Source: Akanthomyces muscarius (lineage: Eukaryota > Ascomycota > Sordariomycetes > Hypocreales > Cordycipitaceae). Taken from it: a stretch of DNA of 64,000 nt. The DNA is taken from the NCBI RefSeq assembly GCF_028009165.1, contig NW_026611618.1, positions 248,001-312,000 of the forward strand. The letters run 5' to 3'. Under the pieces are notes generated by a model. It saw only the letters and a program-made list of their open reading frames with translations, searched no databases and had not been told where the DNA came from. Each line of letters opens with the position of its first letter. The first letter of the stretch is position 1. Positions 24,550-36,316 of this stretch are shown in pieces. The position numbers were made by a program, and so were the translations under genes.

Positions 24550-27500
24550 TTATGCCTGCTGTTCGCGCTGGCGCTTCACAATGTAGTAGGTAATAAGGCT
24601 CTTCGGATCATCCTGAATTCCACTGAGAGCGTCCCAAAACTTGGCCTCGCCGACGCGCGCGTGCAGCGCCACGCAGAACTTGACCGCGTCCATGCGTACG
24701 CCCGAGTCGGTCGACTCTAGACAGTGGCCAGCCAGGCCTGTGAGCTGTCCCAACTCACTCGACGTGGGCTGGAACTCGCCGCGCTTGTCGAGCATCTCCT
24801 TGAGGACGTGCAGACCCATGCTGAGGCTGCGGCAGCCCTCGGTCGTAGCATCGGTTATATCCTGCAGCTGACGCGTCAAGACCACCACAATCTCGGAGCC
24901 ATCACCAATACCGACGAGCTCGTCTGCAAGAAGCTCCAAGCCACTGACAACGTGGGCTCGCGAATCGTATGCGCTGCGCGTCTGCAGCAGAGCCTCGAGA
25001 CCTTTGGAGACGTGAGGCTGAAAGTTTTCCCTCTCCTTCTTAAGCAACAACTTGATGGTAGCAAGAATCTGCGCCTTGATATCTTGGCCCTTATCTGAAG
25101 GCAGACTCGTCAGAGGGTTCTCGAGATACTTGAACAAGCCGAGCAATAGAGCCTCAAACTTGTCATCAGTAAACATGGTCCTGCTGTCCCGAATGAGCGA
25201 CTGCAGCTTGCGAAATCCGTGCACTTCAAGGGACATGGCCTTGATTTTGGCGATGCCGCTATCCAGAAGACGAGAGTTTTGGCGCATCTTTTCGGGCGAC
25301 TCTGGTTCCATCGGAGTCGAGCTCAGTTCGGCAGCTTTTTGAAGCTTGGCTGCATCCTCGTTGACAGGCTTGTCCTCGAGTACAGGAGCTGACACTTCAG
25401 GCTTTGGTGTGCTTTGTGTTTCAGCATCAGGGTCTTCATACACTTTCAACGACTCAGCATGCTGCTGAGGTTCAGCATGGCGAGCAATATGGGCAACCGC
25501 TGATGTTGGTGAGGCAGGGACGTCCGCATTGACAAGGTCGTCATTATCGACGACAATGGTCGAAGCAGAATCGAGACTCGGCATGCTAGGTACAACAAGG
25601 CTGATATCCTCGTGTGCCTTTGTGGGCGAATAACGCACTGGACTCGGTTTACCAGGGCTGTGACGCGCGGGGCTCGATCCCAGCATGTCCTCATCTGGCA
25701 TTCTGGGCTTTCCGGGACTGATGCGAGGAGACACGACTCTCGGTTTGGCTCCAGCTCTGGAGGTAGGTGACGGAATGCTAGATTCACTATCGTGGGAAAC
25801 ATGGCCAGGTCGAGTTCGAGGAATGGGCTTCTTAGGCGTGGAGTCCTTGGCGATTCTTGGTGTCTGGTGTCTGGATTTAAGAGAGTCGGGACTACTGATC
25901 TCCAAGCCAGGCTGGTCGCGAATAGAGTAGGGGCCAGCAGTGGCAGGTCTGGCGACTTCCGGGCGTCTCCTGGACGGCCTCATAGGTGCGACTGACATGC
26001 CGCCAGCATTCACAGAAATGGTCGATTCTGGTCTTGGACGGGCTGCGGACTTTGGAGGCGCAGCAGCGTGTATGGGCTGTGGGTGGTTTGCCGATGCGTT
26101 CGATGTTGTGCGCACTGGCGATAGCTGGGCCATTGCCGAGCCGGGGCGAGGCGGCAGCTTCTGAGCAGCCATGGCCCGCTTCTGGGCCAGCATAGCTTCG
26201 CGTATATTAGGTCTGCTTGCCGTCTTTCCAGTTCTAGAAAGACTGCTGCCAGGTCTAGGGGCCTCAGTCTTCTTAGGAGAATTGGGGTTGCTTGGATCCT
26301 TGTTGAGCAGCTTCTGGGCGGTGGCATCTAAGTCTTCCATAACGGCGTCTGCTCTGGCGGGCCAAACAGCCCAGAAAGCCCAGTATGTAGGTCTCATCTT
26401 CTCTCGAACTCCGGGGTTGGCATCAGCAAGGCCTTTTTTCAAACACTTTTCGATGAGATCAACTCCGCCAGTGTGTTCAATATGATGCCTGTTGCCCGAC
26501 GTCTTCTTGATGAGTGTTCTGAGCCAGCCAGCAGTATAAAGGCGAGGCTGAACATTTTTGTCTTGGCAAGCGTTCCATATATGCTGCATAATGCGAGGTG
26601 TGTAAGAAATGCGACTGATGATGGTGTCGACTGTCGAACTTGTCATTTGCGAGGTAATCTTTTTCGTAGAAGCAGTCATCTTGAGCAGAGTCTGCATGAG
26701 CAGCTCGACCATAGGTTCCATGGCAGGGCCAAGAGTGAGAGCAATATCCTCAATCAGAGCGCAGGCTTCCTTGGACAGACTGGTTCGCAGCGAAGTCAGA
26801 GACTTGATGATACCATCGAGTATGCCGCGGAGACTATTGAGGAACGTGTCGTGAAAGTCGGAAGGAGCGTTGCCGGCATTCAGTCTACGGAGGGTCGTCA
26901 TGCCTTGCTCTCGCTTTTGCCAATTCTGCTCTGTTTCGCGGCCTTCGTACTGCCAGGCCATGCCCTTGAACACTTCGTCGAGTTCGCGGTTGGTGTTGAC
27001 GTATTGTGGCTCGACCGGGTCCGTTTGAGACTCTGGTACAGCTGGCGTGATAGGACGCTCGCTCGACATGGACGATACGCTGACGGCAAGATGCGGTCGG
27101 CTGGCGGGGGCCGGGGCAGGTGCAGAAGGTGTTTCGGAGCGTCCGCCGCTCGGGGCTAGCTCTTTAATGATAGCTTGCTCGATGGCAGGCCTGACTTTGA
27201 AGGTTTTGAGCTGTCGCTTGAGATCGGACTTGGCAGTATTGGGCGCATTGCTACGATAGAATTAGTGTTGAGTTTTGTAAAGCGCAGGCATGCAACATAC
27301 CGGAACAGCTCTATCACAGTGTGTTTGGCTGCATCTCGGACCATGCCGTCAGCGTCCTCGAGCAGCTCCATAAGCAGTGGCACATAGCCTCGGAATTGCA
27401 AACCGTGGTCTTGGTGCATCTGATCGCGTGGTTAGTGGGAACAAACCGGTCTGAAGGCGGTTGTCGTACCTGGAGAAGCCAATGCAGGGCGGCTTCTTTA

Positions 27501-27934
27501 GCGCGGGGGTTCTTGCCCGACATGGCCGTGGTGCGAACCATGCGCTCAACTTCACCAGGGTTGACCGCGTAGATGGTGACAAGAGCTTGCGAGGCCAGGG
27601 TGCGGTATTTGTCTTTCTGGTCGCCAAGCTTGTCGATAACTACAGGCAGGGTGCGCACAGCTTCCTTTCCAATGTGTTTGGGCTCCTGGCGCGAGAGACG
27701 AGTCAAAAGGTGGCCCAGAGCAGTGAAGCCGGCGTTGACAAGAACGGCATGCTGAGCGGTAGAGGCAGTGCGCAGAGCCTCGAAAAGCTGCGCGATGCAG
27801 GTCTCGGGGACGTTGTGCTGCTTGATCGCGGATTTGGCGTTGGTCACAGCATTGACCTTGTGATCGAGGGCGGCATTGCTGCGCAGGAGGTCGAGCAAGT
27901 CGGTGACCTGCTTGTCTGTGAGGCGTTCAGCCAT
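24550..27934 (-). CDS. STU1: STU1/CLASP-family microtubule-associated protein
   Basis: Three exons (27934-27470, 27419-27301, 27250-24550) give 1094 residues, the usual size for the filamentous-fungal protein. Introns of 50 nt each have CTAAC or CTAAT branch points and join to MHQDHGLQFRGYVP and IELFRNAPNTAKSDLKRQL, conserved CLASP stretches. The N-terminal 230 residues and residues about 290-500 form helical TOG/CLASP repeats (for example NVQPRLYTAGWLRTL and NPGVREKMRPTYWAFW). A Ser/Pro/Arg-rich basic linker with TPKKP and SPGKP motifs follows, likely the microtubule-binding and phospho-regulated part. A C-terminal helical domain ends in KRQREQQA. The family binds plus ends and interpolar spindle microtubules and is essential for spindle assembly in yeast. 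The start is the ATG at 27934; an upstream in-frame extension lacks conservation features. Confidence 0.95.
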
Positions 27935-29920
27935 GGTGCGCGGGCTAGAAGCGGACTGTCCGCGATGCCAGCTGCGGTTGCGTTTGTTGATGTGTGGTGG
28001 CAGCCTTGTGCTCAGCTGGCTAGCTCTGTGCGGCGCAACGACTGCGCCCAAACGGTTAGTGACAGAACGCGAATAAATGCAACGGCAGCTAAGCAGAAAT
28101 GCCTTCTCGCAGTCTGCGAAACGAAACCAGCAGCTGGTAGGGCCCAGAAGCGGGACAAGACATGCGGCCATCAGGGGGAGATTAGGTGCTCACCAAAAAG
28201 AAGGAGGGGTCAACTCCCTCGGCCGGTATCAAGGGTGCCTGGGAGAACAGGGTGGTACACACGATGCCACTGCGCGGGCCGCAGGTTCGCTACGTGTCTT
28301 GGGCTAAATGTCAGGGACTCAGGCAAGGAAATTGAAGTTTTGAATAGAATGACTCTGTCATTGGAAAGCGAGCAGAATGTTGGGAGCCGAAGTGAATGGC
28401 AAAGCCAGGCGGGTGTTGTTGCTGGCAGAAGTGAAGGTGGGCAGCTGGGCAGTGGGAGCATGGCCAGGCCAGTATTTACCACCTACGCTATGGGGAACGG
28501 CTTGGTGGTTTGTCCAGCGGTCGGACAGCGTGTAACTACCTGACGCGACTTGCGCGTCGGCCAAGGAGGGGTAGCAACCAGCGCCCCGGGTGGTGTGGAC
28601 AGGTACCCAGCAGGTACCGCTGTCCACCGATCCGACAAGGCAGGGACAAACGGCACAACCAACGTGTGGCGTTTGTTGCCCCTCGTCGCCATGCCAATGC
28701 CCGCCTTTGTGTACTTACCCTGTAGACCGCAGCAACGAACACTAACAATTTTTGCGCTGCACAATTTTTTTTCCAGACAAACATGTAACGAGGAGAGAAA
28801 AAAGTGAAGTAAATATCAAATGATGGATTTATCAGTGCGCTTCTCAGCCATGAAGTTTACCGCGGTGTTTACGCCAAGACACCGTTGAAGCGATGTTCCA
28901 CCATGTCAACCATGTCTCATTCCTCGAACATCGTTTATGATGAATGGTTTAACGCCACGCCAGCCTGCGACCAAAAAAAAAAGTCCCTTCCAACAATGGC
29001 TTTGTTCCGATTTCGATTATCTATCTAGCAGCTGGCCTTCCTTGACAGCAGAGCTGTCCATGTAAGTGGGAGGCGAAATGTGCCAGGCACCCACGTAACG
29101 AGACGCTGCTCTTGCGTGATACGTGAATGCTTGCCACAACCGAGCTGTTTGGAATAGTGAATTGAGTTGTAACAAGGCGCGGCAAGCCAAACATCGAGCG
29201 AGCAAAGCGCGGCCGGTTGACGAGGCAAAAGAAATCCGAAGAGCAGTTGCAGCGGTTAATTCAGATATCTAAAGTTATGGCTACAACATGCTGCAATAAA
29301 CGACAACGGCACCTTAATTTCATTGATTATTATGCTAAAGCTTGAGAGAAGCGTCCTACATTTGCATACAATAACTTTTCTGTAGATAGAACGATTGTGT
29401 GCGTCATTTCCCTTTTATTTAAGCTCGTGAGAGTCACAAGAAGCGATGCCGAAAGATGACCGAGTGTGTCGGAAACCGAAAAAAGGAGCCATGCCAGATC
29501 ACAATGTACGGTATTCCTGTTTGGGAAAAAAAAAACTTGCAGGCCATTTACTCTGGTATGGAAAAGCGCGATTATGAAGGGTTCTGTCCTGTACGGTGCA
29601 CATCTTCCGTAGCCTCAGCGTCAGCTCTGGCCCCTCCATGTCTGCGAACTATGCTTTGGCCACCAACTCTCACCACAATACTTCCCTCGCAAAGCAAAAT
29701 CGCGCTCGATGAAAAATATCCAGATTCTGAAAATCAGAAAGTCACAACTTGTATACGTACACACTCTAGGCTACCTAACCTCCCGTCCTGCCATCTAGCG
29801 TCTCACCCCACCTTTTAGCATTGCCAGACGCCCTCGCAACAAGACCCCTCAACTTTATCACCACCAACAGTGCCGGACGCTCGCAATACCTTGTCCAACT
29901 CCCAGCTGCTTCTACCCATC
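27935..29920. other. Long intergenic region between STU1 and the metallopeptidase gene
   Basis: About 2 kb, divergent promoters of both neighbours. Overlapping open frames near 28,200-28,800 on both strands look like chance frames in GC-rich DNA: no start context, splice signals or recognisable motif. No tRNA or repeat seen. Confidence 0.6.
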
Positions 29921-30661
29921 ATGAGCGCACTGCCCACTTCCTCCGCGATTCCCGAGCACCTGCGGCAGCCGGCCACGCCCGCACCGGCCACGCCCGCGCA
30001 CAAGGGCGACTTCCGGCTGCCCACGCTGCGCCTCGAGGTCCGCGATCTCCAGAACAAGGGCGTGCTGCGCGCCCTGGCGGCCATCAACTTTGGCGAGTGC
30101 GTGCGCGCCTGCGCCCACAATGTCCTGCGCCACCTGTACCAGCATCCGTCGCGCGCGCCCTGCCCGCTGCCGACGACGCGCTCCGTCACCTTTATCCTGC
30201 GCGACATGGACGGCGTGGCCTACACCACCGGCAGCGACCTCGACAACGACCACAAGGAGATTCACTTTTCCACGCGGCACATTGACAACCAGAGCCCCGA
30301 GCGCATCACCGACGAGCTCTACGGCGTCATCACGCACGAGCTCGTCCACTGCTTCCAGTACGACGGCCACCGCACCTGCAAGGGCGGCTTGATCGAGGGC
30401 GTCGCCGACTGGGTGCGCCTGCGCTGCGGCCACGTGCCCCCGCACTGGAAGCCCCGCGCCGAGGGCTGCAGCTGGGATGCCGGCTACGAGACGACGGGCT
30501 ACTTTCTGGAGTACCTAGAGAGGCAGTGCGGCGAGGGCACCGTGCGCCGCCTCAATGCCAAGCTGCATTCGGAGAGGTACGAGGAGGACAAGTTCTGGCC
30601 GGACCTGTTTGGCTCTACCATTGGGGAGCTGTGGGAGACGTACGCTGCTTCGCTAAACTAG
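29921..30661 (+). CDS. Basic-secretory-protein-like metallopeptidase
   Basis: Intronless, 246 residues from the ATG at 29921 (the frame runs upstream only to a GTG). The zinc-peptidase motif HELVHCFQYDG lies at residues 139-149, followed by GGLIEGVADWVRLRCG, the conserved active-site helix and adjoining segment of the plant BSP/fungal DUF-type peptidase family. The downstream GYETTGYFLEYLE and FWPDLFG segments are also family features. Many relatives are secreted; this one starts with a Pro/Ala-rich hydrophilic segment and has no visible signal peptide, so it is probably intracellular or exported by another route. Codon use is very GC-rich at third positions. It ends 119 bp from the convergent aminopeptidase gene. 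Substrate unknown. Confidence 0.88.
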   Translation: MSALPTSSAIPEHLRQPATPAPATPAHKGDFRLPTLRLEVRDLQNKGVLRALAAINFGECVRACAHNVLRHLYQHPSRAPCPLPTTRSVTFILRDMDGVAYTTGSDLDNDHKEIHFSTRHIDNQSPERITDELYGVITHELVHCFQYDGHRTCKGGLIEGVADWVRLRCGHVPPHWKPRAEGCSWDAGYETTGYFLEYLERQCGEGTVRRLNAKLHSERYEEDKFWPDLFGSTIGELWETYAASLN

Positions 30662-30780
30662 AATTGAGCTTTCTGCATCACGACGTGAAAATGACATGGC
30701 ATAGACTGGGGAGTGGCGTTTAGCGGCGGCATATAGAATCGAATGTTTTATATTGGTGACTACCATGTACAGTCGCGTAT

Positions 30781-32392
30781 CTACGGTGCATACTCACCGT
30801 CTATCTTTCCCCAATTCTCCAAGAATCCTTTATAAAACAATGCCCCCAGACCAGGATCCAGCGCACCCGTTGTCGCCCGCACCGAGTGCATGCTCAGCTG
30901 CACAATGCCCGCGTCCGTCGCCCGACACCCCATCATGCTGGACAGCACAGGTCCGATGCTGCCACCGGCACGCACATCGTTGCGCGCCTGGTACGGCTGC
31001 ACCGTGGCGCCAATCAGCTCCGCGACGCGCATGAGCACCGCGGCCGAGACGGCGTCGGTGCTGAAGCCGCCGTTGGGATCGTGCTTGATGGCGAGGCCCG
31101 TGTTGAGCGTCGGCACGTGGCCCTCCATGTACTTGTCCAGGAAGTTTGGGTGGCCCGCGTGCGAGACGTCGCTGGCAATCAAAAACGACCGCGCGTACGT
31201 CTGCCCCAGGATCCCCGGCCCGTACGACGGCGGCGGCGTCTTGGCGGACCGGGCGAGCGCTTCCACCATGCGCTCGACCGTCGTCGGGAGGAACGTGCTG
31301 CCGTGGCCCTGGCGCAGCTTGCCCCCGATCTCTTCGTCGTCAAACAGGCTGACGAGCTGGACGTGGCCGTCGTCATCGCCGTCGTGCCGCGCCGTCAGCA
31401 GGCCCATCACGGCCGCCCACGAGCACAGCTTGTCGTCGAGGCGGCCCGCGGTGATGAGCTCCTTGCGCATGCCAAAGACCTGCGCGGGCTGAAAGTCAAA
31501 CAGCTCCAGGTCCCAGTTTGCAATCTGCGTGTACGAGATGCCGAGCTCGCCGGCCACGAGCTGCACCAGCTCTGCTGGCTGGCCGTGCACAAAGTCGCCG
31601 GGCCGGCCCAGCGGCCGCCGCTCCGCCGCCGAGTACGCGCCGGCGAGGCCGATAATGGGCGCCATCCGCGTCTCCTGGTTGCCGTCGCCGAAGAAGGCCG
31701 GGTTAGACAGGTGCGCGGCCACGGTGGCGACCTTGGCGACCGGCCACCCGAGCTTGACGAGCCGCGTGGTCGTCTTGCCGCCGCCCGTGTCCGGGTCGCG
31801 CACTACGACGCGCCCGGCGATGCCTAGGTCGCGGTCCCACCACGTCGGGTTGAGACCCGAGGCATACGGCGCGACGCCCAGCTGGATGCAGCCGGCCTCG
31901 TTGACGGGCTTGGCGCCCACGGGCTTGAGCTTGGCCGTGTTGGCGTCAATGTGGCCGGCAATCATGGCCACGCCGTTGCCCGGCTTGTAGGCGCGGCCGA
32001 CGGAAAAGGCAATGAGGGCGCTGCCGTTGCGAGACGTGAAGTACTTGCCGCCGGGATGGATCTTGTCGGCCCAGGATTCCCGCGAGGGCAGCTAGCGCGG
32101 CCAAGTCAGTCAGTTACTCTTCTGTCAATGGCTCGCGTGAGCAATGGGTCAGGCGCACCTCGTGGAAGTCGGCATCGCGGAGCTTGGTCTTGCAGTAGTC
32201 TACGACATGGAATGGGGTAGGGTTCTGTGTCATAAAGTCACAAAAGGGTTGTGTGAACTGCTCCGGGGTGTATTCCTGAGGCTGCCGCGCGGCCGTCGTT
32301 GGCGTGGCCGGCTGTCGGGAAACGGATGATGACCCGACCGTGGCGTAAGAGCCGGTCGGTGACGATGGCTCACGACCAGTCATTCTGCTCAT
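30781..32392 (-). CDS. Aspartyl aminopeptidase, M18 family
   Basis: Removes N-terminal Asp/Glu from peptides. Two exons (32392-32159, 32091-30781) encode 514 residues, matching yeast Ape4 size. The 67-nt intron (GTGCGC donor, CGCTAG acceptor) joins DFHEV to LPSRESWADKI. The di-zinc site is present: GHIDANT (His about 125), GRLDDKLC, SLFDDEEIGG, ASDVSHAGHPN and the last ligand in SMHSVRA. The N-terminal extension of about 45 residues is Ser/Thr/Pro-rich and poorly ordered. Yeast relatives are cytosolic dodecamers also delivered to the vacuole by the Cvt pathway; whether that applies here is not visible. Strong third-position GC explains a long antisense open frame. Confidence 0.95.
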
Positions 32393-32827
32393 TGCGAAGC
32401 TTGTTCCATGCCCTTTTCAGAGGTTTCAAGCTTCTACAACAGCGAGCGGGATGTAAAGTCGAATGAGGAATGCCCGGGTTTGCGGGGTTGTTGAGGAATG
32501 ATAAACGTCCCCCGTTCCGCTTTTGGTGGCCAAATAGTTCGTTATCGTGGAAGCGCCACGCCAGCCTGGTGTGCCGGGCCACTTGGTTTTGCGCCGTCGG
32601 CAACCGCACCTTCCTTTTAGAGGAATTCATGGCTTGAAGAACGCCTCTGCTTATCAAATTGCGACTTGAAAAATATTTTTAGCAGCTGGACTGCCTTCTT
32701 CACATCCGACCATAACGCTCAGTTTGACAGGTGCCAGTTCACCGATAGACAATAGCAGGTACTAACTAATCTCGGTAATACGGCGAAATTAAGGTTCTAT
32801 ATTGTATATAGCTTGTGAGCTCTCTAT
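32393..32827. other. Intergenic region
   Basis: 435 bp between the aminopeptidase start and the end of the sugar transporter, both on the minus strand. No gene seen; should contain the aminopeptidase promoter. Confidence 0.6.
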
Positions 32828-34802
32828 CTACCTAATTTCGTGGTGATGAGTTGAGGTGGTGTTTTGCTCTAGATCATCAGCTTTGGCCTGGAGCCCAGAG
32901 CCGCCAGTCTTGGTGTTGTCTGCATCAATGACTTCGTCGCCGAATGCAGCCGCAATTTCTTCCAGCGTTTGCTGGCGTGTTTCCCTATTGCATATATTAA
33001 TGAAAAACAATGGATCATTAGTAAGGGTGGCTCACGGAAAGAAAAAGTATGCAATGACGAGGAAAAAGGTCGTGCAGCACACAAAGACGTAGTAATAATT
33101 TTCCTTGATCTTCGCAAATGCCGTGGGACCAGCCTCGGTGACTATTTGGTATTAGGGGGTTGCAACCATTAATACAAAATCGGATGCATACCGGCAACAT
33201 TGACGATGAAATGAGACGCCGAGGCAATGCCCATTATTTTGCTGCGCAGGGCAATGGGGAGGACCTCTGCACCATAGAGCCATGTGGTGCTGTTGAGCAT
33301 GCCATCTGCAGAAATGGGCAAGCACGTCAGTTTTAAAAGGACCCCCGAAAAATCCGAAAACTTTTGACTTACAATAGATGAGTGCAAACAAGTATATTCC
33401 CAGGATTGTGAAGCCTTTGCCGACCTTGTTGTCCGTGTTCTGAAACACGTGCTGCATGACGGCGGCGTAAATCTCGACGAGAATGACACCAGAAAGACCG
33501 GCGAGAATCATCTTTCGGCGGCCCCACTGATCGGTCAAGTACCTGGTCGTGATTGAATTGGAGATGAAAGTGACGGTGCCGTACACACCGGCCAGGGCGA
33601 GGATGGTGGAGGGGCTCATTCCGAGGCCCTTGTATAGAATCGCTTTAGGGGTCAGCAAAAGAGGGGAAAAATAAAAGAGACGCAACGTAAGGAGGCCGTC
33701 GATCAACTTACTCTGGTAGTACTGGATCACATTCACACCGGTTAGAGAAGTCATAGTTTGAACCGCGATTGATCTGTTAAGCGTCAGTACTCATCGACTG
33801 TCACCTCCGAGAGCACTTACACGAGGGCACGACGACGGAAGAGCCTAAAGATTTCCTTGAACGAGGTCACTTCACGCTCCATTTCGAACCGAATCTGCAT
33901 CATCATGGCATTAAACTCTTCTTCTGCCTCATTCAGGACAAGTTCACGCCGAATCTTGCCAAACTCGCGCCGCGCGTCCTCGGTGCGGCCCTGGCGAATC
34001 AGCTGTCGCGGCGAATTGGGCATAAACGTCGCCAGTCCCGCAAACATGAGCACGCCCCATGGCATCTGCAAGCCGAGCGGGAGCCGCCACTGGCGCTGCC
34101 CGTAGGTCATGAAGGAGCAGCCGTAGCCGACCCAGTTGGACACCATGGTGCCAAAGGAGATGCCGCAGCCCGAGATGCCGCCAATCATGCCGCGCTGGTG
34201 CGGCGGCGATATCTCGCTGAGGTAGATGGGGACCGTCGACACCATGCCGCTGATCAAGTCAGGAGATGGGATATGTGAGGTATCTGTGGGGGCAGCTTAC
34301 CCGACGGCGAAGCCGGCCAGCACGCGACCGGCGAGGAACATGCCAATGTTGACGGCGCCGGTTTGGATGGCGGTGCCAATGGTGACGACGACGCACATCA
34401 TCTGCATGAAGCGGATGCGACCCATGCGATCGGCCACTGCAGTCTGCGTAAGGGCACCGACTGCTTCACCGGCAATGTACACTGCGACGACCTGTTGAAA
34501 TTAGTCAGTGCTTGACAGTGACGGAGGGAGGGGGAGCGCATACGGCGCCGGTGAGACCGGCAGAGGGGTGGTTCATGTAGTCGACCCAGCTCTGGTGAGC
34601 AATTGCTGCGCATTTTTTTAGTATCAAGTTCATGATTAGAGAGTCTGGATAGCTGCTCGGCGTACTAGTTGTGGCAATTCCGGTATCAAAGCCCTGGAGT
34701 GGTTAATGCGGGGGGGTGTTTGGAAGACGAGAACTAACATACGAAGAGAAAAGTGCCGATTGCCGCGAACAATGCGACACCAAAAGTATAGGCGCTCCCC
34801 AT
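32828..34802 (-). CDS. MFS sugar transporter, sugar porter family (ten exons)
   Basis: Ten exons join in frame to 492 residues: 34802-34743, 34693-34666, 34605-34544, 34491-34301, 34249-33821, 33773-33712, 33642-33373, 33305-33192, 33141-33036, 32984-32828. All nine introns are 47-69 nt, and each junction restores family motifs: LFGFDTGIATT, DRMGRIRFMQ, GRVLAGFAVGGMVSTVP with YLSEISPPHQRG, the loop between TM6 and TM7, QTMTSLTGVNVIQYY, TDQWGRRKM, NSTTWLYGAEVLPIALRSK, and PETRQQTLEEI at the C-terminal signature. This matches 12-TM proton-coupled hexose/quinate-type transporters of the plasma membrane. Substrate is not decided by sequence. The exon density is high for this family, and exon 2 is only 28 nt, so automatic predictions could easily miss it. 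Confidence 0.94.
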
Positions 34803-36316
34803 GATCTATTCCTTTCAAGTATTTCGGGGAGTATGACTTTTCTACAATGAAGTTGGCCCCAAGTTGGGAGGTGAAACTGGGAGAGGGCGCGGGGGATGGT
34901 GTAAGTGGCTAGTAAACATGTACTTATGGCAGTCTCGTCCAGTATGATAGGGCACTACGAAAAGAGCAGCATGACCGCTTTTCAGCGGCTCTCAACTACC
35001 GACTGCATGGCAATGACATCGGATTGTTGTCCGCGAGTGACAAGCTATTGTCGGATGAGCTAGCAGCGAGCTGGAGCGGGGGAAACGTGGGGGTGGAGAA
35101 TATGTATGTTGGGGTAATGGCAGGGTGGCAGGCAAGTGATTGACAAGCGAGGAGGGCACTCGGTAGAAGCAGTAACTTGGTATTTTTCTGTTTATCCTAG
35201 TCTCCCATTCGGCTTCTTTTTTAAAACATTCTTTTGTGACAACGAAAAGCCACTAGTGTTCAAACCTTGGGCAGGGCTGACAGAAAGCAGCCTTATTTCT
35301 GTCAGGCAACAGGCAAACAGTTGACTACTGCAACTACCGACTGACTGAAGGAGGGTTGGGGGGACTTGGCTATGTACAGCCGAGCAACTGGGGCTATGTC
35401 AGCCAGTTTCAGCAACGCGTCGTTCAATACCTGCAGAGTGTGGTAGACTGAGCGTGGGGTCTGCTTCCGTGTTTCCGGGTATTGGACCGATTTCAGTACG
35501 GAATTTCTGTGCTCTCAAGCTAAGTGGAAAATCCAAGCCAGTTGGTCTATTCTATGATGTTGAGGCACTTTGTAGTGTAAGCCACGTGTCTCACAGCGGA
35601 CGGCGTCATATGCTACCAATCCAGTCAACCATAAGACGCGTTGAAAAAACTTTAATTCAATTTTGTTTAGGTTTGTTTTTAGTGAACATCTCATGTCTCC
35701 TCTAATTTATCTTGGACGGATTGCATAGGAGCTGGCTCCCCAGTGAGCAGCATGTTGGTCCAAGCTGGGCCTGTCAACAGGTCTGGCCATGTTCATTCTT
35801 TTATTTTCATCGCTATTCCCTCTTAAACAGAATACGATTCAGCAAAAAAAAAAAAAAAACAAAGAGCCACTGGCTTGACTTGACACATGTGCCCTGTTCC
35901 GTCCCGCGTGGCAAAAGCCAGCAAGCCAAGCCCACAAGGCAAGCGAAACTGGGGCGGGCGGGCTGCCTCTGTGGACTGACGGCGCTGCCCTACCGAAAAA
36001 GGTGGCGAACTCTGAGGCGCCTCGGACAGGGCATACGCAATCATCCCTCTGACCACCTACAACCATTTTAATTCCAGCAACTTTGCCATGTGAAGCCCAC
36101 GTAGGCTTTTTTTTTACCCGTCACACTCCCTTTTCAATCTCGACTTGGGATAACCTCACCGAGATTCTTCTTCTTCACGTCCTCCTACAACCTCATCACC
36201 ATCGCGTGAGACAGGACCCTTCATCAGTACCCCGCCGCCCACTCGTCATACCACCCCACAACTGAATCGACGAGCCAAAAGGCCGACCATCGACCATCGG
36301 CGGACCATCCCTCACG
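34803..36316. other. Divergent intergenic region
   Basis: 1.5 kb between the sugar transporter and the one-TM protein, carrying both promoters. A 16-base A run lies near 35,845. CT-rich leader sequence precedes the start codon at 36317. No gene recognised. Confidence 0.6.

Noticed and set aside
27461..28543. 360-codon open frame on the plus strand over the 5' part of STU1
   Set aside because: It lies antisense to a well-supported gene and its introns, shows no domain or compositional sense, and is explained by codon bias of the real gene.
30886..31827. 313-codon plus-strand frame antisense to the aminopeptidase
   Set aside because: Arg/His-rich text typical of the reverse frame of a gene with high third-position GC; the minus strand has complete M18 motifs.
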